Shown here in pieces: positions 25,812 to 39,600 of a stretch of 64,000 nt of DNA. The stretch lies in NCBI GenBank assembly GCA_016801885.1, contig CM028888.1, positions 18,027,170 to 18,091,169 on the forward strand, given 5' to 3'. Each line of letters starts with the position of its first letter. The first letter of the stretch is position 1. The stretch is from Toxotes chatareus (Eukaryota; Chordata; Actinopteri; Toxotidae). The notes below the pieces were generated by a model. It saw only the letters and a program-made list of their open reading frames with translations, did not search any database and was not told the DNA's origin. The translations under genes and the position numbers were made by a program.

Positions 25812-26069
25812 GCTGCAACTGGCCATTATTTTCATGATCAATTGATCTACAGATAATTTTCTTGATTAACATTTTAAATGTTCAGTCAATAAATTGTCAG
25901 CAAAATGTGAAAAATGCACATCACAGTCTCTTTGTGTCCAAGGAGACATCTTATTTTGTCTGACAGTCCAAAACCCAAAGACAGTCAGTTTTACACATGA
26001 GTTATCAAAATATTTGTGGATTATTTTGTTGATGATCAGCAGATTAATTGAGAAATCGTTGCAGTTCTA
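25812..26069. mobile_element. Old MITE, about 260 bp, inverted ends with GCTGCAAC / GTTGCAG
   Basis: Begins GCTGCAACTGGCCATTATTT and ends GATTAATTGAGAAATCGTTG followed by CAGTTCT. Inside are ATTTTCTTGATTAAC, AATTGTCAGCAAAATGTGAA, GTGTCCAAGGAGACATCTTA and GACAGTCCAAAACCCAAAGA. This order is that of a very common teleost short inverted-repeat element whose intact copies carry CGATTAATCG ends. It has no coding capacity. The copy has lost most CG dinucleotides, so it is old. Confidence 0.6.
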
Positions 26070-26415
26070 ATGCATTTTTGTTCCAGTTAAAGAACAACAC
26101 TTCCTCGTGTCCTGTGCCACCAATCACCACCAACCTCCCTTCATGTGCCATAAAGCAGTTTATCAGATTTCCAGTAAAATACAAGGGCACATGTCATCTG
26201 TAGAGCAAAGGCTATAAGGTGGCTGCCCCCATTTGTTTTGTTAATTAAGCAAATGTCTCAGCTAAAGATAGAAATCAGTGTTACTATGCAAACATAACAG
26301 GTATTAATGGAAGGGACAACATTCGCACAGGGAGCAGAGTCATACAGAAATGTCTGTGCACTGCCACATGTTTCCAGGAGATTGTTGCCGGTGTTTTTGT
26401 CTCAGACTCTGATAC

Positions 26416-26434
26416 CCTCTCTCTCTCTCTCTCT
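26416..26434. repeat. (CT)n microsatellite
   Basis: About nine CT units, seen directly. Confidence 0.85.
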
Positions 26435-26865
26435 GTGTGCCCTCCATCAAAGCAAAACAACAAATCTCTGTATCCTTGATTTTTCATTACTGCCCGTCTT
26501 GCTTTATCCCTCAAGGTTCAAGTCTGAGCCTTGTGTTTTGTCTATTCCTTTTTTCTATTTATGCATGGAGTGCTGGACATGCCCTCCTTGTGTACTTGAA
26601 TAATCCCAGATTACACACAGTGTGTGTATGCGTTTGTGTGTATATGCATACCACCATCTTTTTACTTTCCGTGCATGTTTTATGTAATCTCATGTCTTGT
26701 AATTTCCTCTTTGCCGTCCCCCACCCCCCAATAAATTGTTGTAAAATTCAGCAATCCAGCCTCCAAAAAACACTAATCAGATCTTGGATTTTCAGTGCTG
26801 CTGTTCAGTCTACATCAACCAGAGAACCTGACCCAAATGTCACTTCCCATTTAGGGGGAAGGAAT

Positions 26866-26903
26866 GAAAAAAAAAAAAAAAGAAGAAGAAGAAGAAGAAG
26901 AAG
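26866..26903. repeat. Poly-A then (GAA)n microsatellite
   Basis: About 15 A followed by about eight GAA/AAG triplets, seen directly. Confidence 0.95.
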
Positions 26904-29900
26904 CTGTCTGCCATTGGGGAATTCTTGAAAAAGAAAAAAATAGTTGGAATTATGAAAGAATAATCATGGTAACTGCTGCTCTTGCTTCATGCCTGCTCCT
27001 CCAGAATATCTCATACACAAGACTCAGCTCAGCATCAGCTGTGCTTTATGTCATGTGAAGCTGAGCATTTATATATGTCCGTGAGGTTTTTCGCAATGCG
27101 GGGTGGGAGGGCAGCACAAGCTTTTTGTTAAAAGGTGCTGTTTGCATATTGCAGAGTCATTACAGATGAGATGTCTTCCTTTTGCTGTGTGCTATAAAGC
27201 TCCTGAATTTAAAGGCAAAGCACCAGTTGCTTTTTTTAGGAGAAGGAAAAAGGGAGGAAAAAAGCCACATGAGCAACAAAGCGGACCTTAATTATTGCCC
27301 AGTCAAAACATAAAAGAAAATAACTGAGAGGCTCTGGGAGCAGTAAACACAAACATCTTCATCAGAATATGTTGACATATAAGCAATGGAGTTTAGGATA
27401 TTTCTATGTGTTTATTTAAATCAATCTAACCTTAAAATCAGTCCACATATAATGTTTTTTTTTTCTCTCTCTGATCAATTCCTCTGCACGTACTGCTGCT
27501 TTCAATGGTTGATTTTATGGATGCTGCCTGTGTGGCCTGTGCCTCGAGCCTGTCCCTCTGGATTCATTTACAGGCCTTGTGTGAACGTACTGTTGCATGT
27601 TTTAATGACCACGAAGCTCTACGGGCAGCGGGGAGCGCAATGCGTGCTGCATGTGTCTGAGCTACCCAAAAAAGAGCAGCAATAGAAGAAACAGAGCTAC
27701 AGCACGCATGAGTCAGTCACGTTGAAATGTGTATTTTCTCAAGTCAGCTGGCAAAAATCTGCACTTGGGTTGGCATGCCCAATGTACCCTACTGGCTGCC
27801 AGCTGTCACTCAGGAAGACAGAAAGATGGAGGATAGAGAACCAGAGGGGGGGGGGACGGTAGAGCGGTGGGGGTAAAGGGAGTGGTGATGATGTGAGGAC
27901 ACGAGCCCCGAGGCTTTCTTTCTCTCGTTTCTCATTTGTCTCTCTGATGATAACAAAAAAAAACCATGGCAGCTCCAAAGGAAGGAGGCTGACATCGGAG
28001 AAAAAAAAAAGGCAAAAACAATGCTGAAGGAAAAGAAAAAGAGAGCGAGTGTGATATGGAAAAGAAATATGACCAACCATTTTTCACGCTGACGGAAAAA
28101 TGACTAAATATGCCACAACCATAGCGATTCTTAAAGCATTAGTCCAAATGAGTGCACTTCAGTGTTTCTCACGGCATTATCAATATACAAAAATATGGTA
28201 TTTTATGCATACTTTGAATTTCTTTGTTTGCAGAGGAGTACAGGTTTACCCACAGCCTGTTGCAGTATTCATTACAGTACTCCTCAAATTAATTAGGACA
28301 GACTGGGGAGAAATAAAGCTCCTCTGTACAAAGAGAAGCTCCACACATGAGGAACACATTTTTGCCGGAACCAAAAAAAAAAAAAAAACAGACATCTTTT
28401 TGGGCTTTTCCCCCCTCTAATTAGGCAGGCACAGATCTCAGTATATTATGCCAGCAATAAAAAAAAAAAAACTGGTTCCAAAATATGATGAAACTACAAA
28501 TTCATTGATATGAGTGAAAAACACAATGTGAAAGGTGCGTTTTTGTCGCCACATTTGGCAAAGTACACAGGCAGCAGGTTGCAGGTTTGTGAGCAAGTAA
28601 ATGGAGTCATTCAGATTTTTAGAGCTGCTCCGTCCCCATTACCATTACCAGTAAACTACAATTACTAATAAACAGGCCAAGAATGAACATTACGTTTTTA
28701 AGAAAAGCTTGTTTTCCACTCTAGTATGATGAATGAGGACTGTTGTGAACCCTTAATGGAGCCTGCTGCACTAACAACGCACTGTAAAAAAATCTGATGT
28801 CATGACTTCTCTGTCTGACTTTGGGACCATCAATCAACCTAGTGTACAGTCACAGCGCTGCACGCAGAGAATTTCAGCTTAGTTACTCTGAAAAAAGGTG
28901 TCAGCAGCATGTGCACAGAGGTTTGGGCTCAAAATACTGTGTATCAGCACATATTGTACACTTGATTTGACATGAAGTTGCTTGATATTCTTCGCTCTGC
29001 TGCAGCACATTTACAGATTAACAGATTTTTTTTGAAGCCTTTCATGTTACACAAGTGGACATGACACATGCAAATACAACTTGCTCATATTCCACCTCAT
29101 GGGAAACATTAATATTTAACTCTTGTGGCCCGTACGCTGCTTCACAGCTGGGCAGTGCTTTGCATCTTGGCTGATTCTGACAATTTATGTATGTATATTT
29201 TGTCAACAAATGTCAGACACAGCTCTGCTACTAATAAAACAAACCTGAACACGAATGCTTAGGCTTTTCGTAAGACACTGATTTCTGTGATTTACAGACG
29301 TACAAGGGATCAGTAAATCATTAGACGACACATTCAGTGACATTAGCTGGATTTAAACGCTTTAGCATCTGCTAATGTCAGTACTACTGGGCCTCAGAAA
29401 GCTGCCTTCATGTCTCCTTTAGAACCTCATTATGATAAAGGTAAAGCACCTGCTGGCTGGTTTGCAGTCCACATTAGAAAGGTGTCAGCTTTTTAAAAGC
29501 CTCTGCTTTTAAATAAAAACAGAGGATTTTCAAAATCATTAATGCAAATAACAGTTATCAGCGTGTAAGCCTCAATTCAGGCCTCAAGCAACTCTAGCAA
29601 GATCTATTAGAGCAACGCAACATGAACAACACAAATCCACCCAGCATGCACATGTACAGGTTTAAATGAAACATTCGTCCAAGGCTGCATGAACAATGTC
29701 TGAGAGTTGTTGTTATTAAAAAAAACATGTGCAGTAGTTATATTAACAGTCGTTATGAGCTATATTTTGTTTAAAAGAAGCTGGTGTGCGTTCATCTGAC
29801 ACAAGTAAAAAGCTAAAAAAAAAAAAAAAATGAGTAGGATACAACAAATCAAATTCACCTGCCATAAAAACCATATTTCCAGAAGGAAAACTGTTCAGGC

Positions 29901-30706
29901 AATAAAATCAAAAGTTTGATTTTTTTTTTTTTTTTATACAGCACTCGAAATTATCAACATATATCTCCTACATTTGTGTTCCCAGAGCCTGGTACCAAAA
30001 TGAAAGATGAATGTAAAGTGAGAGAGGATATAGTTTGCTTTTTCAGGCTCTCAACATGGCAGTATAATGTATAAAGGAGGAAATAATATATTGCCTGTGG
30101 TAGAGCAACACAGGCTCTTTTGAGACAGACGAATTGTGATTTCATTCCAGCTCAGTACACTCTCACAAGCAGCTTCAAGCTATTGATGTCTGTTCCTGCA
30201 ACTATTGTTATTCAACATTCAATTTAGGGGACTCTGAGATACCACTTTTAAAAGTAAAGCCAGATATTGAACAATAGCAACGCAATGATGACTCCACATC
30301 CTCACTCCGCTTTTATCTGCACAGAGCTTTCATCTGTGGACGAACTGGTCATTCTGCATGCACATCCGAAGTAAAGCCATTCTCTTACTCACAGCGTTGA
30401 ACCGGCTTTCTGTTCTGAAAAGACCAAGGCCTCAAGAGGTTTTACTGTATTTCTGTCAAAATGGCTGACATACAAAGTGCTCCAAAAACACAAAATTAAT
30501 GCAGGAAGCTATGTTTCTTTAGCCCCAAACCACAGTAAATGGTTATATCAGCATCGCAGCTGATGTAATCAGGGAAAGATATGCACTGCACACACAGCAA
30601 GACTGAAGCATAGCAGGGGAGGGAGAGCAGTTCCTGTGTGGTCTTTTTAGTGATATCATGTAAGTGTCAATCTCTCATCTGTGCACCTGCACTGTCTTAG
30701 ACTCAA

Positions 30707-30741
30707 TTTTAGAATGTGAGTTTAAATCTCACATTCTAAAA
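30707..30741. repeat. Perfect 35-nt inverted repeat (14-bp arms, 7-nt loop)
   Basis: The left arm TTTTAGAATGTGAG pairs exactly with the right arm CTCACATTCTAAAA around the loop TTTAAAT. It is a compact hairpin or a paired binding site. No flanking repeat or gene explains it. Confidence 0.9.
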
Positions 30742-33700
30742 GACCCATAATCTGATAGGCTGAGTGTCGACGCACTGAAGGACCGGCTGTTAGACAGATA
30801 GGAGGCTACAAACCCGGTGGTTTGTGCTTCCCAAACGTTTTGTCAGATGTACACCCACAGACCTGTCAAATGAGCTCAAGCATACCTTCACCTCCAATGT
30901 CATGTCCCATGTGCTCATTTGAATTGATTTCAAACAGGATGTCATTTACAGTAACATTATTATATAAACATGGAAATGACCATTTCAGCCGTTTATCCAT
31001 TATTTTCAACGCCTACTTCGATCATGTGCTCACTTATTTTCACTGCCTACGTCAACAATCAGCCATCTACATCAGACAATCATCAGTGACTAATGATTAT
31101 TTCCTGTTGATCAGAATCCATTCATCCTTGATTCCATCTGTTCAAATAAACAGGGACTATGTGTTTCACACTTGTGTGTGTAAGATATTTGACGGGGCAG
31201 AATGTTTTGAATTGGAAGCTGGTTGAGATACAAGCTGCCTGCTCTTACGTCAAAACAGACAGACTGTGACTTGAAAGAGCGTCAGCACAGATGAACAGCA
31301 TGCATCGTGTCATAGGTATAATAATTTATGGCCATTACAGTATTTTTTTCAAGTCTGTCTTGACTTGATTATATTTTGATTCTCGGAAATGACATGTAAA
31401 ATGCCATGTGTGAAGGTCCATTTCATGCATAACAGCACCTGAAAGGAGCTATTTTTCTTAGGTGGCTGTTAAATTACATGCCAGGTTGCAGAAATAGAGC
31501 CTTGAAGAGGTGGATTTAACTGCTGTGTATGATTGTGTTTAAGTTGCTGTTGGACAAAAATCTTCTTCTTTTTTTTTTTTCCCCCGCCAAACCTGCTATT
31601 GTGTAAACTGCCTCACTCAAAAGTGAGTCTTGTATTGAGGACTGAATACTGTTAAAAGTATTCATGTCCTTCATTAGTATATCATATTTCGTGCTAATTT
31701 GCAATCAACATTACAACAATCAGCGGCAATTAGGGAACAATCGGAAATGTTTTCATGTCCATTTGTATTTTATTTGCCTTGGAAGGATTTGGATTTGGAG
31801 TGCATGTGCTGATTTCGCCATTCCCGCTCTGCCAAATAAATAGCACTCATAAAACTCAGGCGTCTGCTGCACAGGATGGCAGGAAGTTTACAATAAATGT
31901 CTGGATAAATCCACCAAAGACAATGTTGCCAACCCTTCTCCAATGAAATACACTAATGGCTGCTCGAAAAGTCACACAAAGAAGATGATGCAATGCCATA
32001 ATTTACATGTAAATTGAGTTAACATTTTATTTATTACCAGGATGGAGGAACATGAAAAGGAGACCGATGGATGATGTGAGTGGAGACTGAGCTGAGACTG
32101 GCCTATGGAGATGCAGCTGTTCAGTTAACTGGAGGTAGAGACACACATCCTGTCACAAGCTGCCCCTCTCTTGTCTCCCAGCCAGCTGACTAACACCGAT
32201 CCAATGAACCTCAGTTTTGTCAGCAGTAGTTCAACGTGCTGTTTACCCTGCAAATGTACAACTAATTAATTTGTGGTCATGGCCAAAGATAGAGTCTGTC
32301 CAGCTCAGCACAGGCCTGTGGCAAGGGCACCAACACCAAAGGCCACACTGGTTCCAGAAAGCCTTCCCTTCACCTCCTTTCCTTCCCTTCCTCCCCTCTA
32401 ATGCTTCCACCAAAGAAGAGAAGGACTGTGTTTCTGTTCCCGCTGCTGCAAATGGCAAGTGGCTCGAGAATGGCTTTCATTAAAGCTGTGAAAACAATGG
32501 ATGCAAAATGCATTTTAACTATGACAAATTCCTGCAAAAACAATGTATGCTCACAGAGAATTTGAAGAAATTAGATCAGTAAAAGAGGCTGAAAAGCTAC
32601 AATTGCCAGAGTACTTACATTGTGTTCCACCAGATAAATGCAGCTTTATGCTCTGCTTGATGACAAACAGCCCCTTTTACACCTATCATTTGAATACATG
32701 CTCATAAATTCTCCATTTTGCTACAGAATAGGACTAATTAGTACTCATGCATTTCCTTAATCAGCGTTGTTTTACCACTATGGCAGTGAAAATAACACAG
32801 TGGGATTCTTGAAATGACTTCCCTTGCAATTAACAATACGAGTCGATAGTGACTATAGGTGCTTTCCATCAAAACTAATCTGAACTTATTTTCATGAGCT
32901 GTTTTAATCCTGTTTCTCAGTCCACCTCCAGTCTGTTCTGACAGGTTTCCACCTACTGCCCACCACAGACACTGCAAACCATCAATTTTTCAGCTGTAAT
33001 GGCAACAATGGGTAGCGGGAAGGCTGTCATTCCTATAATGACTGTGCTGTCATGAATATAATGGCTATGCTGTTATGTTTTATAGACAGGAAGTTCACAT
33101 ATTCCCAGTGCGAACAAGATGTGCTGTAGCTGAGGTCAGCTAGCTCGGCTGGACTGAAACTGTATGATTTTTATCTGATTTTGAAGGTTACTCTGTGGCA
33201 TGAGGTGAAGGTTTCATATATAAGCCGTGACACTGCAGATGTGCAGCCACCTGATCCCTTTAGATTGTACGTTACTTCCATAAAATCTTTGATTCACCAT
33301 TTTCTGTTTTGAATGATTTCTACATGAAATAGCCATTGATTTTATGTGATTTGCTGAAACAAATCTGTCAAAGATCAGGGCAATATTAAATAAACATCAG
33401 TCAAATGTCAATAACATCAATAAGTCAAATGTCAGTGAGTAATATCACCTTCCGTTCAGAGCCAACTGAAATGAGCAATAATGATTTGGGACTGGCTTAT
33501 CACTGGCAGCAACAACCCCAGTCTCTGATCTGCTACAGGTTGCCAAGTGAGGCACACTTGCAGGGAACTGGTCATTATTGAAAGTAAGCCCCAAGGCGAA
33601 ATGCAACAAAGAACAACTCCCTATACATTATCCTGCTCATTACATAGCTGCTTACGAAATGCATTAATTATCTGACACAATATACTGATTTTAAATGTTT

Positions 33701-35804
33701 TTTCTTTTAACGCTATAAAGTAATCAACGAGGCAGAAACGTTTGCAGCTAGCATCTATGGCTACACCGTGAAAGAAGAGAAGCAACTGCAACATAAACAA
33801 CAGGACTGCTGTTCAGTCTCTGACCGGCAACAACAAGTATTGTGTTCTCTAAATAAATCAGAATCCACAACGCTGTACTCCGGGTTTAGCATTAACTAAG
33901 GACTTCAAATACAGCATCAAATAAATAACACCCTGAATATGCCACACAAAGACCTTTATAGTACAAACACCTTGTACTATAATGTGGCGCCTCCTGTCTA
34001 CAAATTAATGAATTAAAAAGCCACATTATTCAATAAGCATGTTAATGACCGGGCATCTAATAGCGGCGGAAGAGGCTGCACTGTGACTGAGCTGGTCATC
34101 CAACTGCAAATCTGAATTGCTTGCATCTCTGCTGATGTATGATGAAGCCATGCAAATCAATTCTGCAACACCCTGCAGCATCAGCATCACTGCTACAGTG
34201 CAACTGGAAGGGTTTTGGTTGGCTTATTTGTTTATTTATTTAACTATCTTGAAAGGTGTGGGTAGGTCACAAGGCTGAGCAATGTAATTAGGCCATTCAC
34301 CATGACTGCCAGAAGCAGGCCTCCGTGCCAGCGAGTCAGAGGGTAGCCCATCCGAGAATATCTCTTCCAACTATCACAAGATGCATTGCCATCTGTTTGT
34401 CTATCACCCGTGTGCCATGGGCACAGGTTAGATCAAGTCATTGCTGCAGACATGTCTCAAGCCTCCGCGGTTCCTTATTCACGAGTCTTCGTCACTGTTT
34501 TGTTTCACCTCTGTGAAGTGCCCCTCTGTGGGCTTTTGCCAGAGGTTACTTGTGCCAGCCTTCATTCTGATATTCAAAACATGGGATTATTCATTGAGCT
34601 GCAGTGGAAATGGGTGGCTGGGTTAGGTTACATCACCACAGTTGGTCAACATCCTCAACCAAAACCTTTTCATGATCAGATGCTAATGCTTTAAATGTGG
34701 TTTCGAGATCGGCCTCATGACATGGACAAGACATTTACATACAAGAATCTTGATTCTTGCTCTGATGGAAACACACAAAAATTCAAACAAATTAGAATAT
34801 ACAACAAGATGCTACAAAACTATTAATATTTGACTCATTTTGCTTATTAGCTGTGTTATTTCCATTTTTCTCAACAGTAGATGAGTGAGTGCATGAAGCT
34901 GGGTATGGATACATGAGCTGCTCCACTATTAATGCAGCCCACTGAACCACTGTGTTTCTGTTTTACACATTTAGGTTTGTGCCATGTTGTGTTGATTTCA
35001 GCTCTTTTACCAACTTAATGACAATTTAATGGGCATACATGGTAGGAGGTCCTGCTGCAGGGGTAATATCTGCAGTAATTCTGTCCACAAGTCTTTATCA
35101 GATAAGTCAGTGGAAACCTAGTGTAGTGGCAGTGTGGTTTAAGGGGGGTGCAGGTTATCCATAACTCACCTGACCAACTTCAGCCTATAATCCTCACTCA
35201 CCTACAAACCATAATGGTGGGTTATGTAGGATTTAAGTCTGATTCTTGAAAGCCTTTTGTTTTTACAGACTGTTCTTCACCTAAGCTCCTTCTAAAATAC
35301 AGACCTTTACTCCACTAAATGCACAGTGCAAATATGTTGCAAATATCTCAGTTAACTTACTGCTTCAGTAAGTTAAAATTTTGCTGCTTCAATACGCTGT
35401 TTTCTTTCTTTCTTTCTTGCATGAAGCCCCTGCGCCAATCATTTCCTATTCCCTGTCGCTTTTATGTTGTGTCTTCTCCTTTGTTTGAATTTATATCCAG
35501 ACTGGGCCTTCGAACCAGAGTCCAAGGCTTATATAACGAACTGCCAGCTTTTCACTGAAACCCGCATCCTCAATCAAGTGGTCTGGCGTTTGCAAAGAGT
35601 CGATTGTATTGTTTCACAGACAGACCCAATTGTTTCTTGAACCGTGCCACAAAACACAAGACCAAAAAACAAGAAAATGTGTCAACGACTTGTTGGCGCG
35701 CGATAAGGCGCGATAAACCACTGGTTAGGTGATTTTTTTCCTTCTCTGCCTGATCGGCTGGTAAAAAGCATATTGGCAGTCCGTGCACATCAATCAAGGC
35801 TCAC

Positions 35805-36400
35805 CTACCGGATGGTGCTTCGGATGCCACGCTCTCTCTGGGCTGTGTTTGATGCAAAGTCCCTCAGATTTGGCCGCCCTTTTCCCCCGTACGGGTTCCC
35901 CGGTTCCCCGGTGTCCTCCAGAACCAGGTGTGACCACAATCTCGCCGTGTTGTATTCCCATATGTTGTCGCCAGCGCAATTACGAATGCTCCAGTTGCAC
36001 AGTGACTGGGTAGCCTGTGTGATCATGTGCTCCCCGATCCTTTCTCTGTGTGTGTGTGTGTGTGTGTGTCTCCTCTCTGTAACTGCTCCCTCCGCCCGAT
36101 TATCTCCCCGCTGCGGCACTGGCTACATGGTAATACGGAGAAATAAAACGTGCCTGACTCGCTTGCGAACTTGTGCGCCTTATTATGGTAATTAGTCGCC
36201 GGACCTGTCCCTGCCTGCTCATCCGTGCACCTTTGCAAAATATGCTGGCTCTCAGCTATATCCGCTTTTTGCACTGAATAAATTGCCCCCGAGTCGCTGA
36301 AACGTGTTTTATTTTCTGAAAAAAAAAAAAGAAAATCTCCAATCTACCGACTGGGGCCGGAGCAGAGGAGAGAAAGACTGAGGCGTAAAGGATGGAGAGG
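35805..36400 (-). promoter_or_regulatory. flrt1: CpG-rich block: candidate flrt1 promoter and non-coding exon 1
   Basis: CG dinucleotides are clearly denser here than in the surrounding tens of kilobases (for example GGCGCGCGATAAGGCGCGAT just outside at about 35,694, and GTACGGGTTCCCCGGTTCCC inside), as at vertebrate promoters. On the minus strand an exon could end ATCCGGTAG at 35805, followed by the donor GTGAGC. A spliced leader is required by the acceptor at 3033-3034, and this is the best upstream candidate on the same strand. The transcription start is not defined and no clear TATA box was seen. It could instead be the promoter of an unrecognised transcript. Inference. Confidence 0.4.
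36047..36069. repeat. (GT)n microsatellite inside the CpG-rich block
   Basis: About eleven GT units, seen directly. Confidence 0.9.
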
Positions 36401-36617
36401 ATTAAAGGAGGAGGAGGAGGCTGGATCACATTTGTGAAAGCCTTTCCTCTATATGTCCTTTGGATAACAGTGAGCTATACGGTGCATATTTCCCAAATGT
36501 CCTCCCCTCTTTCTCTCCCTCTGTTTCTGTTCCACTGACCTGGTCCCGTTTATTTATTCTTTTGTGAACTTATGCAAAAAAAAAGCCATTCAGACCACTG
36601 ATGAACAAACTGTTCAA

Positions 36618-36660
36618 ATCTATCTATCCATCTATCTAGCTATCTGTCTGTCTGTCTGTC
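36618..36660. repeat. (TCTA)n/(TGTC)n tetranucleotide repeat
   Basis: TCTA units with substitutions passing into TGTC units, seen directly. Confidence 0.9.
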
Positions 36661-39600
36661 ATAGAGTATCCTGCCTTAAAAATTGTCTACCTGCACTGTT
36701 TTTGACTAGAATCCATCATTGTGAATGAATTACATCATCACCAGGAGACTCTGTGCAGTTGCATTCTGAAAAACAAATTTCCCACAGATTAAGCTCTGGC
36801 TCTGTTCACAGTCAGTCCCTCTTTGTCAGACTGATAGATGGTTTTTTTGCTTTTTTTTTTTTTTTTTTTAATTAGAGCTCCACTCAGCTCAGCACGGCAT
36901 GTAGGGCAGGTTATGATTCTGTCCCATCATGGCACTGTTAGTCTGAGGGCTGACAGAGAGTGTTTTCAAAGCGGTCCTCAAATTGGTTGGGCATCTGGTA
37001 CAGTCCCCAGAGTGATTTGGACCACGGTTTGCTGTGGGAGGAACGGAGCCGTGTGAGGACTCCATGTTGTGAATCCCACTGGTGGGGCTGAGATCAGACC
37101 AGCTGCTTACATTTCACTTGTGCATCAAAAACCAATACCTGTCAGCTTGAGAGCTTGTGATTAGGTGTGGCATGGCTCCAGCTTCTCTTTCCCCACCTAC
37201 ATGCGCACCTCAATGCACAAAATGTGCTGTTTCTACAGTTCTGACATTGTTTTGTGCCCCTCAATCATATTCTATCAAAAACCTGGTTTGCGATTTGTAT
37301 AGAAAAGCACAATTTTCTACGTATAAGGCAAAACTGTGAGCAAAGATCAGTGGCTCACATAATTACAATGCAGAGCATCACCGTATAACATTAATGATTC
37401 AGCAGGACCTTCAGAAATGAAAAGTGCAGCTACTCATAGCTTTCTATGCCATCATGCACTCCTGTGCTCGCAGTGCATTTGATGTAATTTTGTGCACTTC
37501 AAATTTATGTCAGTGTTTCTCCGGGAAACAATTACTGTAACATTTGAGAGTGTTATAGCGTGGCAAAGATGATAACCTTAGCCCTCTGAAAAGAGAGTGG
37601 TAGTTGGAGAGTGTGGCTCTTCTCACTGAGAGATGTAGCTTGACAGAAAGGCAAGGAGGCCTATAAACCTAAACTAACCTAAACTAACTAACTTAAACCT
37701 GTTTGAGTAGTGTCGTTTTTCAGGCCTCATCTCTTCACACCACACTGATGTACACTGGATGTAAGTGAATGTGCAGCCTAATAATCCAAAGCTGTGTGAT
37801 GTTCACTGTCGAGCCACAAAACTTTTCACCACACTGCTGTGAATCCATAAAAATGTTGCGACAGGTGAGTTTAGAGAGAGAAAGCTTGTTTGATGTTGTC
37901 AGTTACTGATGAAAGGTGCATGCCTCTGGCAAACTGTGTGACATCAGTGCACCTTAGACATGTGCAACTAGAAATATACAATACCATCAGTTCGAGTCGA
38001 CCATAGTTCCAATCACGGCTGGACTCACGCTGGCAGGTCGAGACGTGAGTCTGCAGGCCAAATGTTGATTTTTTTTTTTTTCTTTTTCCAGGAGCCATGC
38101 AATCAAATGGTGAGGCGAGCTAAGCTTTATGTATTCTGCCCCTCATTTATTTGGCTGCTCGGGCTGCAAATTGAAACAGTGAGTGGACCACTACGCCAGT
38201 TGTGTTGTACAGGCTAATGTCAACAACCTTGTTTGAGTGCATGACTCACTGTCAGCAGTTGATGTGGGTGTACAGGAGTGTGTGCATTTTCAAATGTGGT
38301 AATTAAATTTGCCTGCTTCCTATAATACAGGCTAACTGTGATTTGCTATATGTCCAGGCTTGATGAAGTTGCTGAAGGCCGTGTGTATCTGGCTCTTGCT
38401 ATTGCCAGCTGTTAAGATGCTTTCGTGATTAAGTGGCTCTCGGTCCATCCAATGAACTATTGTACAGCTAAATGTAATTTTCCATTAACATTGCCATTCT
38501 GTAATTAGACTACAGACTGAGAGAGGAATGATGTTGAACACATTTCTCCTTGGATGGAAATGCACAAAGTCCAATGGCTGTAACGTGTGAATCTTCCACA
38601 AAGCTTCCCTAAAACAGGGACCTGTAGCTCCACAGAAAACCTTTGCATTCTGCTGTGGCTTAGAGTTAGTTTGCTGTATTTTGCCTCCTATCTCTGAGAT
38701 GTAATGAACAATATGGTGATTGAGATCATGATGTTCAAAGTCACCTCTCCCCCCTAATCTGTAGGAGTGCCCAGCCAGCATCCAGAACTCAGAGACGGAA
38801 CGAATCTAATATCTGACCCCCCTTGTGACATTTTGTTCATCTTTCCTGTCTCCCGCTGCCAATGCTCTACATCTATGCTGCATTTTTTTCCTTATCCTCC
38901 CTCTCCACAGCATCTCTGTGGGAGTGGGAGTGTAATTACGCAGTCAGACCGTGTTTACAGACGCAAAAGCGCCTTAATTTATTCCAACAGTTAGCAGTAA
39001 TTCCCCACTTTAATTTATAGCTCCTCCACCCAGTGGGAAAACGAGAGAAGCAGATAGTGAGAACAAGGGGGGGTGGAGGGGGGGAGAAGGAGCATATGGA
39101 CTTTATATTACAGAATACAGATGAGTACAACGTCTACAAGGCGTATGCACATGTACAAGCCATCACCATTGGTTTTACGGCACATTTAAGACATTTTTTC
39201 CAGTCAGCGATGGGTTTCAGCTCGGTCTATAATGGACGGAATAGAAACTCAAAAAAATAGATGTTGGTGGTTGTGTGATTTGTAACTGAAACCCGTTTGC
39301 AGCGTTACTGCTCAGTAATCATTACCATCCTGTTCTTTTGCAAGAAGCCTCAGCAGAGGGCCAGCAGCAATATCTATGTCAGGTCAGGTAGTAAACCATG
39401 GAAAGCACAGGAGTGAAGGGTAGTTCAGTTTGTCTTCACTGTCATTTAATCAACACCATCAGGAGCGATTATTCACCCCCCCTGACCAGTGTGTTACATT
39501 TCTCCCCTTGTAAACAGGTTGTGAGTCTGTTTTGGGTATGACTGACCACAAAGCCTTTTCAGCCAAAAGTGCATTTGCTCCTGTGTTTTCTTAACTTATG

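Larger units (their letters stand above)
3033..35804 (-). other. flrt1: Probable flrt1 intron 1, about 33 kb, non-coding
   Basis: The 3' boundary is set by the acceptor AG at 3033-3034. The 5' boundary is inferred from a GTGAGC donor at 35804-35799 at the edge of a CpG-rich block. No open frame here shows a protein family I recognise except the LINE fragment near 15.5 kb. The rest is AT-rich unique sequence, microsatellites and the repeats listed separately. In mammals FLRT1 lies inside an intron of MACROD1 on the opposite strand; I looked on the plus strand for macro-domain motifs (for example the GGGGVDG loop) and saw none, though short exons can be missed by eye. Confidence 0.45.

Noticed and set aside
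26505..26575. PQGSSL...LFSIY-type wording resembling a reverse-transcriptase motif (plus strand)
   Set aside because: The spacing is wrong for the LINE motif and no other RT motif lies around it in any frame; likely chance.
30822..31226. Plus-strand open frame of 134 codons
   Set aside because: No domain, signal or splice evidence; composition follows the local AT-rich background.
35805..36119. Open frame of 104 codons on the minus strand in the CpG-rich block
   Set aside because: It starts at GTG, has a (CA)n-coded His-Thr repeat and no recognisable domain; it overlaps a competing plus-strand frame. Treated as part of a candidate non-coding exon.
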